64,000 nucleotides of DNA from Streptomyces sp. RPA4-2 (GTDB taxonomy: Bacteria > Actinomycetota > Actinomycetes > Streptomycetales > Streptomycetaceae). Of the stretch, positions 54,486 through 62,022 are shown in pieces; within the stretch, counting starts at the first letter, position 1; each line of letters starts with the position of its first letter. Made by a program: the position numbers and the translations under genes. The stretch spans positions 7,254,001 through 7,318,000 of the forward strand of contig NZ_CP050975.2 in NCBI RefSeq assembly GCF_012273515.2. The letters are read 5' to 3'. A model generated the notes under the pieces. The model was given only the letters and a program-made list of their open reading frames with translations. It had not been told where the DNA came from and searched no databases.

Positions 54486-55453
54486 GCGGCGGTCCTCGAT
54501 GCGAGCAGATCCGAAAGGGCGTGCACGGTACGGAGGGTGGGGACCGGGACCGCGGTGATCTCCGCCAGTTCCACGACGGCCGCGAGCAGCACGTCGAGTT
54601 CGAGCGGCTTGCCGCGTTCCAGGTCCTGCAGGGTGGAGGTGCGGTGGTCGCCGACGCGTTCGGCGCCGGCCAGCCGGCGTTCGATGGAGACGCCGACCTC
54701 GCAGCCGAGGGCCTCGGCGACGGCGAGGGTCTCCGCCATCATGATCTCGATGACCTCGCGGGTCCCGCCGTGCAGGCACATCTGCCGCATGGTCGCCCGG
54801 GAGAGCGCGCTGATGGGGTTGAAGGAGATGTTGCCGAGCAGCTTGAGCCAGATGTCGTTGCGCAGGTCCGGCTCGACGGGGCACTTGAGCCCGCCCGCCC
54901 GCATGGCCTCGCTGAACGTCCGGCAGCGGGCGGAGAGCGAGCGGTCGGGCTCGCCGATGGAGAACCGGGTGCCCTCCAGGTGGCGGACGACTCCGGGTCC
55001 TTCCAGTTCCGTCGCCGCGTACACCACGCATCCGACGGCCCGTTCGGGCGCGAGCACCGCGCTGACCGCGCCGCCGGGGTCCACGCTCTGCACACGGTGG
55101 CCGTCGTGCGGGCCGCCGTGCCGGTGGAAGTACCACCAGGGGATGCCGTTCTGCGCGGCGATCACCGCCGTGTCCCGGTGCAGCAGGGGCTCGATCAGCG
55201 GCCCGCACGCCGCGTACGAGTTGGCTTTCAGACCGAGGAAGACGTAGTCGACGGGCCCGACCTCGGCCGGGTCGTCGGTGGCGTGGGCGCGCGCGGTGAA
55301 GTCGCCGCGCGGGCTGTGTACCTGGACTCCGTGCCGCCTCATGGCCGCCAGATGCGGTCCACGGGCGATGAGATGCACATCGGCGCCTGCGCGGTGCAGC
55401 GCGGCCCCGACATAGGCGCCGATCGCACCGGCGCCGAGAACGGCGACTTTCAC
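54482..55453 (-). CDS. Ketopantoate reductase (PanE/ApbA)-family protein heading the formate dehydrogenase operon
   Basis: A 323-residue NADPH-dependent reductase of the 2-dehydropantoate 2-reductase family. The cofactor loop is VKVAVLGAGAIGAYVGAAL. The catalytic Lys/Asn region is LKANSYAACGPLIEPLL, and the C-terminal domain contains LRNDIWLKLLGNISFNPISALSRAT. It could make pantoate for coenzyme A or reduce another 2-oxo acid. It is translationally coupled by ATGA to the catalytic subunit, which suggests a role connected with formate or one-carbon metabolism. GTG start at 55453 begins the fold, with GGAGCGAG upstream. Confidence 0.87.
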   Translation of the reverse strand: MKVAVLGAGAIGAYVGAALHRAGADVHLIARGPHLAAMRRHGVQVHSPRGDFTARAHATDDPAEVGPVDYVFLGLKANSYAACGPLIEPLLHRDTAVIAAQNGIPWWYFHRHGGPHDGHRVQSVDPGGAVSAVLAPERAVGCVVYAATELEGPGVVRHLEGTRFSIGEPDRSLSARCRTFSEAMRAGGLKCPVEPDLRNDIWLKLLGNISFNPISALSRATMRQMCLHGGTREVIEIMMAETLAVAEALGCEVGVSIERRLAGAERVGDHRTSTLQDLERGKPLELDVLLAAVVELAEITAVPVPTLRTVHALSDLLASRTAA

Positions 55454-55510
55454 TGTGGCTCGCTCCGTTCGGTCGAGGGTACCGAGGAACTGCCGAACTC
55501 TGTCGACGAA

Positions 55511-55526
55511 ATATTGTCTACAGTAT
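55511..55526 (-). promoter_or_regulatory. Palindromic operator upstream of the formate dehydrogenase operon
   Basis: ATATTGTCTACAGTAT is a near-perfect palindrome (minus strand ATACTGTAGACAATAT), 58 bases upstream of the first gene. It has the TGT-n2-ACA core common to GntR/FCD regulator sites. The nine-base word ACTGTAGAC and the word AGACAAT recur in the promoter of the GntR gene at 61800-61818. Confidence 0.55.
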
Positions 55527-55631
55527 GGAACTTGGGGCGGCAAGGCTTCGCGCAGCACCCGGAGCGGCCGTGACCTCGTGGACAGCGGCCCCGCTCCGAT
55601 GCCCCGCTGGTGGAAGTCCCGGACGTCCCGC

Positions 55632-55694
55632 TAGAATTCCGGCCGTCACCAAAGCCTTCTCGGCGCGGACCGCGATCCGCCGGAAGGCTTTTTT
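55632..55694 (+). ncRNA. Possible short transcript or leader ending in a strong terminator
   Basis: TAGAAT (55632-55637) is a good streptomycete -10 box. About 14 bases downstream, AAAGCCTTC (55651-55659) pairs with GAAGGCTTT (55683-55691), with an inner CGGCG/CGCCG stem and a run of six T. This is a textbook intrinsic terminator, unusual in this GC-rich genome, but no gene ends before it. It may end a roughly 50-nt RNA or attenuate the aldo/keto reductase gene. The -35 region is poor. Confidence 0.4.
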
Positions 55695-55842
55695 CATGCC
55701 CGGGACCGGCCCGCACCGGCGGCAAGTGCCGCCACGGGCCGACCCGCTGCGAAGGCGGTGGCAGCCCCGCCGACCGGGCCGAACGGCCTGCGCCGACCAC
55801 GGCGGTTCCGAATGTCCGGCCCCGCAGGAGGAGATCCATGTC

Positions 55843-56742
55843 ATGAGCGCACGAACGAACGCCCCCGCATCCACGCGTACGTGGCGACTCGGTGACCTCA
55901 CCGTCAACCGTGTCGGGTTCGGCGCGATGCGCCTGACCGGGACCGCGCCCTTCGACGGCGGCGTGCCGCGCGACCGCGAGCGGTCGATCGGCGTGCTCCG
56001 GCGGGCGGTCGAGCTCGGTGTGAACCACATCGACACCGCCGCGTTCTACTTCTCGGCGACGCGCTCCGCCAACGAGCTGATCAACCGGGCGCTGGCGCCG
56101 TACCCGGAGGACCTGGTCATCGCCACCAAGGTCTGGCCGGCCCGCGATCCCTCGGGCGCCTGGTGGTGGGCCACGCCGGCGCAGTTGCGCGGCCAGGTCG
56201 AGGAGAACCTGCGCCAACTCGGCCGCGACCACCTGGACGTGGTGAACCTGCGCGTACCGCCGAGCCGGCGCGACGGCTCGATCGGCGAGCACTTCGGCGC
56301 GCTGGCCGAACTGCGCGAGGCCGGAATGATCCGCCACCTCGGTGTCTCCCACGTCACGTCCCGGCAACTGGCCGAGGCCCGGGCCATCGCTCCGGTCGTG
56401 TGCGTGCAGAACCCCTACGGGATCGGTGCGCCGAGCGAGGACAGGTCCCTCCTGCGGCACTGCGGTGAACTCGGCGTCGCCTTCGTCCCGTTCTTCGCGA
56501 TCGCCGGTTCCGGACGCGAGGCGGGTCCGGCCGCCCGTGACAGCGAGACGGTGTACGCCGTCGCCCGCGCGCACGAGGTGTCCGTCGCGCAGATCCGGCT
56601 GGCCTGGACCCTGCGGCAGGGGCCGCACGTGCTGGCGATCCCGGGCACCGGCGACCCGGACCACCTCGAACAGAACATGGCTGCGGGGAACCTGCGCCTC
56701 TCGGACGACGAGTCGGCACGCCTCGGCTCACTGGGACGGTGA
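55843..56742 (+). CDS. Aldo/keto reductase (YdbC-like)
   Basis: A 299-residue AKR. Asp and Tyr of the tetrad are in HIDTAAFYFSATRSANELIN and Lys in IATKVWPARD, but the position usually held by His reads DVVNLRVPPSRR, with Arg. This occurs in an actinobacterial AKR branch, and activity may be altered. The cofactor end (VLAIPGTGDPDHLEQNM) is normal. The start at 55843 is decided by AGGAGGAG a few bases upstream; the frame is open about 100 codons further but is not conserved. It follows the orphan terminator. Confidence 0.85.
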   Translation: MSARTNAPASTRTWRLGDLTVNRVGFGAMRLTGTAPFDGGVPRDRERSIGVLRRAVELGVNHIDTAAFYFSATRSANELINRALAPYPEDLVIATKVWPARDPSGAWWWATPAQLRGQVEENLRQLGRDHLDVVNLRVPPSRRDGSIGEHFGALAELREAGMIRHLGVSHVTSRQLAEARAIAPVVCVQNPYGIGAPSEDRSLLRHCGELGVAFVPFFAIAGSGREAGPAARDSETVYAVARAHEVSVAQIRLAWTLRQGPHVLAIPGTGDPDHLEQNMAAGNLRLSDDESARLGSLGR

Positions 56743-57013
56743 CGCGCCGCGACCCCATCGGTTCTGTCGGGCAACCCGGGTGAACCTGCCTCTGCCGCCC
56801 CACTGTCGACCGGCATGCCGAGGCCGCCCCCGGCCGTCGGCCAGGTGCCCGTGGACGGTGCCGGCACCATGCCCGCCGTGCGCCGCGCACCGACAGGCCG
56901 GCGATGAACCTCGCCCAATCCGTGCCTGGTTGGGGCCCTGGGGGCCTCGCGAGAATCGAGCCCTGGCGGGGCGGAAGCTCCCGCCGCATCCACACGATTC
57001 GGAGTGATCGAAA

Positions 57014-57961
57014 GTGTCCGAGAAGAAGATCATCGCGGTGGTCGGGGCGACAGGTGCCCAGGGCGGCGGACTGGCGCGCGCCATCCTGGCCGAACAGGAC
57101 GGACCGTTCACGGTCCGCGCGATCACCCGCGGCGCGGGGTCGGACAAGGCGCGCGCACTGGCCGAACTCGGCGCCGAGGTGGTCGAGGCCGACCTCGGCG
57201 ACAGGGCGAGCGTGCGCCAGGCGTTCGACGGCGCGTACGGCGCGTACGTGGTGACGAACTACTGGGAGGGCATGTCAGCGGAGACGGAGCTGGCCCAGGC
57301 CGACAACGCGGCGCGGGCCGCGAAGGACGCCGGACTGCGGCATGTCATCTGGTCGACGCTGGAGGACACCCGCGCCCACCTCCCGGTCACCGACACACGG
57401 GTGCCCGTACTCGAAGGGTCCTACACCGTCCCGCACTTCGACGCCAAGGCCGAGGCGGACCGGTTCTTCGTCGACCTCGGCGTGCCGACGACGTTGCTGC
57501 GCACCACCTTCTACTGGGAGGCGTTCCTGCAGGGCTTCGCCCCCAGCCGCGACGACTCCGGCCACCTGGTACTGAGTCTGCCGATGGGCGACAGCGCGCT
57601 GGCCGGGATCGCCGTCGAGGACATCGGCGCGGTCGCACTGGGGATCTTCGCCCGGGGCGAGGAGTTCGTCGGGGAGACGGTCGCCATCGCCGGTGAGCAT
57701 CTGACGGGCAAGCAGCTGGCCGCGGCGTTCGCCGAGCTGTACGGCGAGCCGGTGGCCTACCGGCCGCTCACCCACGACCGGTTCCGCGCACTGGGCATTC
57801 CCGCCGCCGCGGAGATAGGCAACATGTTCCAGTACTACACCGAGGCGGCCGACGCCTTCACCGGCGCCCGCGACCTGAGGCTCGTCCGCGACCTGCACCC
57901 CGGACTGCGGAGCTTCCGGGACTGGCTGACCGCCCACAAGGACGCCCTCACCGCGGGCTGA
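57014..57961 (+). CDS. NmrA-like/HSCARG NAD(P)-binding protein
   Basis: A 315-residue atypical SDR of the NmrA/HSCARG group. The nucleotide loop is IIAVVGATGAQGGGLARAIL. It has ADLGDRASVRQAFDGAYGAYVVTNYW and the family's HFDAKAEADRFFVDLGVPTTLLRTTFYWE. The group senses NADPH/NADP or acts as a quinone reductase; a catalytic Tyr-x-x-x-Lys is not present in the usual place. GTG start preceded by GGAGTGA. The next gene, an HTH regulator, follows after 190 bases. Confidence 0.85.
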   Translation: MSEKKIIAVVGATGAQGGGLARAILAEQDGPFTVRAITRGAGSDKARALAELGAEVVEADLGDRASVRQAFDGAYGAYVVTNYWEGMSAETELAQADNAARAAKDAGLRHVIWSTLEDTRAHLPVTDTRVPVLEGSYTVPHFDAKAEADRFFVDLGVPTTLLRTTFYWEAFLQGFAPSRDDSGHLVLSLPMGDSALAGIAVEDIGAVALGIFARGEEFVGETVAIAGEHLTGKQLAAAFAELYGEPVAYRPLTHDRFRALGIPAAAEIGNMFQYYTEAADAFTGARDLRLVRDLHPGLRSFRDWLTAHKDALTAG

Positions 57962-58152
57962 CACCAACCGTGCTCACGCCGATGCCGTGACCGGCCACGC
58001 CGCCGCGCTCGTGCTCGCGAAGCGCGCCGGTGTGCGGGCCCTCCCCGGGGCGCGCGGCGGAGCGGACGCGGCCCGCGCGGTCGCCGACGTCCGGATCATC
58101 CACGCCCAGTGTGTACCTGGCACCGTCCGCGGCGAAGGCAATACTGGGTGAC

Positions 58153-59016
58153 ATGGACCGCACCGAGCTGGCCGACTTCCTGCGCAGCATGCGGGAGCGG
58201 CTGCAACCCCAGCACGTCGGCCTGCCGGCCGGCACGTCCCGACGCACACCCGGGCTGCGCCGCGAGGAGGTGGCCCGGCTCGCGCACATCTCCGTCGAGT
58301 ACTACGCGCGCCTGGAACAGGCTCGCGGGTCCAGCCCCTCCCGACGGGTCCTGAGCGAACTGGCCCGCGCCCTGCGCCTCGGCACGGACGAACGCGTCCA
58401 CCTCTTCGCACTCGCCGGCGTCGCCCCGGAGCCGCCGGCCGGGCCGCGCTCGGACGTGCCGGAGACGGTTCTGAACCTGCTGGAGCACATGACCGAGATC
58501 GCGGCGCTGGTCGTCAACGCCCGCTACGACGTCATCGCTTGGAACCCGCTGGCCACCGCGCTCTTCGAGGACTTCTCCGCCGTGCCCCCGGCCCGGCGCA
58601 ATCTCATCCACCGCCATTTCCTCCACCCCGATCCCGCCGGCCGGCACTACGGCATGACCGGTGCGGAGGAGTTCGGCAGGCTGGCGGTCGGCCAGTTGCG
58701 CGCCGCCGCGGGCCGTTACCCCGACGACCCGCGGATCGCCACCATGGTCACCACACTGCGCGAGCACAGCGCCGAGTTCGCCGAGTTGTGGGACCACCAT
58801 CACGTCGAAAGCGGCGCCCATCACCGAAAGACCATGCACCACCCCTTGGTCGGCACGCTGCAGCTCAACTGCGACACCCTCGCCGTTCCCCAACGCGACC
58901 AGTTCCTCGTCTGCCTCACCGCCGAACGCGGCAGCTCCTCCCACGACGCGCTCCGGCTGCTCTCCGTCGTCGGCACCCAGGACATGAGCGTGACCGAGGA
59001 GCGTGGCCCGTCGTGA
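58153..59016 (+). CDS. HTH regulator with MmyB-like ligand-binding domain
   Basis: A 287-residue regulator of the same type as the one at 25652-26491. The HTH is ADFLRSMRERLQPQHVGLPA continuing to TPGLRREEVARLAHISVEYYARLEQARG. The MmyB-like part starts ALVVNARYDVIAWNPLATALFEDF and ends with the HPLVGTLQLNCDTLAVP segment. Members respond to lipophilic ligands and often control an oxidoreductase encoded beside them; here the NmrA-like protein is the nearest. Start ATG at 58153 follows GGGTGA. Confidence 0.87.
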   Translation: MDRTELADFLRSMRERLQPQHVGLPAGTSRRTPGLRREEVARLAHISVEYYARLEQARGSSPSRRVLSELARALRLGTDERVHLFALAGVAPEPPAGPRSDVPETVLNLLEHMTEIAALVVNARYDVIAWNPLATALFEDFSAVPPARRNLIHRHFLHPDPAGRHYGMTGAEEFGRLAVGQLRAAAGRYPDDPRIATMVTTLREHSAEFAELWDHHHVESGAHHRKTMHHPLVGTLQLNCDTLAVPQRDQFLVCLTAERGSSSHDALRLLSVVGTQDMSVTEERGPS

Positions 59017-59181
59017 CGGCCGTACGGCCCGCACCCCGGGCGCCCTGATGGTCCGGTTCCGGCCGCCGCGCGCTCCCGAACGACCGTTCGTCGCACGATG
59101 GATACCGTTCACCGCATACGGTCGACGAGTTGATGCCGGACGGCTTCCCAACCGGACAACCGCTTCCTATCGTCCGGGATC

Positions 59182-60516
59182 ATGAGTCCCCCTGTCGCGC
59201 CACCCGGCTGGAGCCGCTGGCTCGTCCCGCCCGCCGCCCTGTCGGTCCACCTCTCCATCGGCCAGGCGTACGCCTGGAGCGTCTTCAAGCCACCGCTCGA
59301 ATCCGCGCTCGGCCTCAGCGGCACCCAGAGCGCGCTGCCCTTCCAGCTCGCCATCGTCATGCTCGGGCTGTCCGCCGCGTTCGGCGGCACCCTGGTGGAG
59401 CGCAACGGACCGCGCTGGGCGATGACCGTAGCCCTGGTCTGCTTCTCCACCGGCTTCCTGATCGCCTCGCTCGGCGCCGCCACCGAGCAGTACTGGCTGA
59501 TCGTGTTCGGTTACGGCTTCGTCGGTGGGATCGGCCTGGGCATCGGCTACATCTCACCCGTCTCGACCCTGATCAAGTGGTTCCCGGAACGGCCGGGCAT
59601 GGCCACCGGCATCGCGATCATGGGCTTCGGCGGCGGCGCGCTGATCGCCTCGCCGTGGTCCGCGCAGATGCTGAAGTCCTTCGGCTCCGACTCCTCCGGC
59701 ATCGCCCTCGCCTTCCTCGTGCACGGGCTGTCGTACGCCGTCTTCATGACACTCGGCGTGCTGCTGGTGCGGGTGCCGCGCAGCGAGAAGCCGGTCGAGG
59801 CCCGCCCCGGTCCCCTCGACGGGGTACAGGTCTCGGCGAAGAACGCCGTGCGCACCCCGCAGTTCTGGTGCCTGTGGCTCGTGCTGTGCATGAACGTGAC
59901 CGCGGGCATCGGCATCCTGGAGAAGGCCGCCCCCATGATCACCGACTTCTTCGCGGACACCTCCACCCCGGTGTCGGTGTCGGCCGCCGCGGGCTTCGTG
60001 GCGCTGCTCTCCGCCGCGAACATGGCGGGCCGGATCGGCTGGTCCTCCACGTCCGACCTGATCGGGCGCAAGAACATCTACCGCGTCTACCTCGGCGTGG
60101 GCGCGCTGATGTACCTGCTGATCTCGCAGTTCGGGGACTCCTCCAAGCCCCTGTTCATCATCTGCGCGCTGGTGATCCTCTCCTTCTACGGGGGTGGCTT
60201 CGCGACCGTCCCCGCGTACCTCAAGGACCTCTTCGGCACCTACCAGGTCGGAGCGATCCACGGCCGGCTGCTCACCGCCTGGTCCACGGCCGGTGTCCTC
60301 GGCCCGCTGATCGTCAACTGGATAGCGGACCGGCAGAAGGACGCGGGCAAGCACGGCGCCGCGCTCTACGACACCTCGTTCCTGATCATGATCGGGCTGC
60401 TGGTCGTCGGCTTCGTCGCCAACGAGCTGATCCGCCCGGTCCACGTCCGCCACCACATCCCCGCACCGAGGGAGGCAGCCGATGACGACTCCGTCCAGTC
60501 CCAGCAGTCCGCCTGA
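59182..60516 (+). CDS. OFA-family MFS transporter (oxalate/formate antiporter-like)
   Basis: A 444-residue 12-helix MFS carrier. OFA-family marks are the first helix HLSIGQAYAWSVFKPPLE, GGIGLGIGYISPVSTLIKWFPERPGMATGIAIMGFGGGA, and in the second half ANMAGRIGWSSTSDLIGRKN. OFA proteins exchange oxalate, formate or similar carboxylates. Lying 4 kb from a formate dehydrogenase operon, formate or oxalate is a reasonable cargo (inference). The 3' end overlaps the start of a 45-codon gene in another frame. Confidence 0.9.
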   Translation: MSPPVAPPGWSRWLVPPAALSVHLSIGQAYAWSVFKPPLESALGLSGTQSALPFQLAIVMLGLSAAFGGTLVERNGPRWAMTVALVCFSTGFLIASLGAATEQYWLIVFGYGFVGGIGLGIGYISPVSTLIKWFPERPGMATGIAIMGFGGGALIASPWSAQMLKSFGSDSSGIALAFLVHGLSYAVFMTLGVLLVRVPRSEKPVEARPGPLDGVQVSAKNAVRTPQFWCLWLVLCMNVTAGIGILEKAAPMITDFFADTSTPVSVSAAAGFVALLSAANMAGRIGWSSTSDLIGRKNIYRVYLGVGALMYLLISQFGDSSKPLFIICALVILSFYGGGFATVPAYLKDLFGTYQVGAIHGRLLTAWSTAGVLGPLIVNWIADRQKDAGKHGAALYDTSFLIMIGLLVVGFVANELIRPVHVRHHIPAPREAADDDSVQSQQSA

Positions 60517-60619
60517 CCGGCGTCCCCTGATCGCCTTCTCCTGGCTCTGGGTGGGCGCACCGCTCTGTTACGGCCTCTACGAGCTCGTTCTCAAGGTCAA
60601 ACAGCTGTTCACGGCGTGA
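60482..60619 (+). CDS. MFS transporter small subunit
   Basis: A 45-residue single-span membrane peptide: MTTPSSPSSPPDRRP, then a hydrophobic span IAFSWLWVGAPLCYGLYELV and a basic end KVKQLF. Such peptides are encoded directly after OFA-type MFS genes in actinobacteria and are annotated as transporter small subunits. The start is inside the last codons of the MFS gene (35-base overlap, different frame) and is preceded by GGGAGG at ideal spacing. Their role is not established, presumably stabilising the carrier. Confidence 0.85.
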   Translation: MTTPSSPSSPPDRRPLIAFSWLWVGAPLCYGLYELVLKVKQLFTA

Positions 60620-60778
60620 GACCCGGGCGTCTGTGCGGACCGTGCTCGCGCGTCCGAGGGTCTGACAGAAGCCGACAAGCCTGGCGTCGCTTTCCTGTGG
60701 CATCACCTGACGTCGTACCCATGGGTCACTGATCAGACTGGAGGATCTCGCTACCCAAGGCAACGAGGGAGACCCCCC

Positions 60779-61726
60779 ATGAACGGCTCACGCATCGCGG
60801 CCGTCGGCCACTACCAGCCCGCCAAGGTTCTCACCAACGAGGACCTGGCGGGCCTGGTCGACACCAGTGACGAGTGGATCATGAGCCGGGTGGGCATCCG
60901 TACGCGCCACATCGCCGGACCCGACGAACCCGTCGACGAGCTGGCCGGGCACGCCGCCGCCAAGGCGCTCGCCGCCGCCGGACTGGCCCCCGCCGACATC
61001 GACCTCGTGCTGGTCGCCACCTCGACGGCCGTCGACCGCTCCCCGAACATGGCCGCCCGGGTCGCGCACCGCCTGGGCATCCCGTCTCCCGCGGCGATGG
61101 ACGTCAACGTGGTCTGCGCGGGCTTCACCCACGCGCTCGCCACGGCCGACCACGCCGTGCGCGCGGGGGCGGCGACCCGGGCCCTGGTCATCGGCGCGGA
61201 CAAGATGTCGGATGTGACGGACTGGACCGACCGCACGACCTGCGTCCTGGTCGGGGACGGCGCGGGAGCCGCCGTGGTCGAGGCCGCGGCGCCGGGCGAC
61301 GAGCCGGGGATCGGGCCGGTGCTGTGGGGCTCGGTGCCCGAGATGGGGCACGCCGTACGCATCGAGGGCACCCCGGCGCGCTTCGCGCAGGAGGGCCAGA
61401 GCGTCTACCGCTGGGCGACGACCCGGCTCCCGGCGATCGCCCGGCAGGCCTGCGAGCGGGCCGGCCTCACGCCCGAGGAACTCGCCGGAGTCGTCCTTCA
61501 CCAGGCGAACCTGCGCATCATCGAACCCCTCGCGCAGAAGATCGGCGCCGTGAACGCGGTGGTCGCGCGCGATGTCGTGGACTCCGGGAACACCTCCGCC
61601 GCCAGCATCCCGCTCGCCTTCTCGAAGCTCGTCGAACGCGGTGAGATCGGCACGGGCGACCCCGTGCTCCTCTTCGGCTTCGGCGGCAACCTGTCCTACG
61701 CGGGCCAGGTCGTCCGCTGTCCCTGA
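60779..61726 (+). CDS. Beta-ketoacyl-ACP synthase III (FabH-like), stand-alone
   Basis: A 315-residue KAS III that condenses an acyl-CoA primer with malonyl-ACP. The catalytic triad is Cys113 (VNVVCAGFTHAL), His241 (VVLHQANLRIIEP) and Asn271 (DSGNTSAASIPLA). GFGGNLSYAGQVV ends the fold. The essential fatty-acid fabH sits in a fabD-fabH-acpP-fabF cluster; none of these genes is here, so this is a paralogue, perhaps for a specialised lipid or an alternative starter unit. The ATG follows GAGGGAGACC. Confidence 0.9.
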   Translation: MNGSRIAAVGHYQPAKVLTNEDLAGLVDTSDEWIMSRVGIRTRHIAGPDEPVDELAGHAAAKALAAAGLAPADIDLVLVATSTAVDRSPNMAARVAHRLGIPSPAAMDVNVVCAGFTHALATADHAVRAGAATRALVIGADKMSDVTDWTDRTTCVLVGDGAGAAVVEAAAPGDEPGIGPVLWGSVPEMGHAVRIEGTPARFAQEGQSVYRWATTRLPAIARQACERAGLTPEELAGVVLHQANLRIIEPLAQKIGAVNAVVARDVVDSGNTSAASIPLAFSKLVERGEIGTGDPVLLFGFGGNLSYAGQVVRCP

Positions 61727-61795
61727 ACCCCGTGACCTGCGGCGCGGGACCGATGTGACGCGCTCGACCGCACCGACCCCTGGCTTTTGTGCGCC

Positions 61796-61824
61796 GTAGA
61801 CTGTAGACGAAAGACAATTGATAC
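61796..61824 (+). promoter_or_regulatory. Candidate operator upstream of the GntR gene
   Basis: GTAGACTGTAGAC followed by GAA and AGACAATTG contains ACTGTAGAC (61800-61808) and AGACAAT (61812-61818). Both words are also present, fused, in the formate dehydrogenase operator at 55511-55526. Suggests one regulator for both, possibly autoregulating. Confidence 0.45.
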
Positions 61825-61911
61825 TGGCTTTCCGAAGAATCTGGCTCACCGGTGACCGCGGCGTCCGGCGACGGACACGTTCCGGCGACGGAATCTCCTC
61901 CGAGGCGGAGA

Positions 61912-61980
61912 TGTCTCCGAGCGGGGCGTGTCTCCGAGCGGGACATGTCTCCGAGAAGGAGATGTCTCCGAGAAGGGGAC
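61912..61980 (+). repeat. Four 17-bp tandem units, each a mini-hairpin, in the gntR leader
   Basis: Units start at 61912, 61929, 61946 and 61963 with TGTCTCCGAG followed by CGGGGCG, CGGGACA, AAGGAGA and AAGGGGA. A degenerate copy (TCTCCTCCGAGGCGGAGA) precedes them. The third unit gives a perfect TCTCC-n5-GGAGA stem. They end about 40 bases before the GntR start codon, in what should be the untranslated leader. Confidence 0.75.
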
Positions 61981-62022
61981 GTTCCGGCCGCTGTGCCACC
62001 GCTGCCCAGGAGGGGGACCGCG

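Larger units (their letters stand above)
55454..55842. other. Regulatory region between formate dehydrogenase operon and aldo/keto reductase
   Basis: Non-coding. It holds the operon's putative operator (55511-55526), an orphan -10-like TAGAAT (55632-55637) and a strong plus-strand intrinsic terminator (55651-55694) that belongs to no recognised gene. The reading frames over it are Arg/Pro/Ala-rich and non-conserved. Confidence 0.6.
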
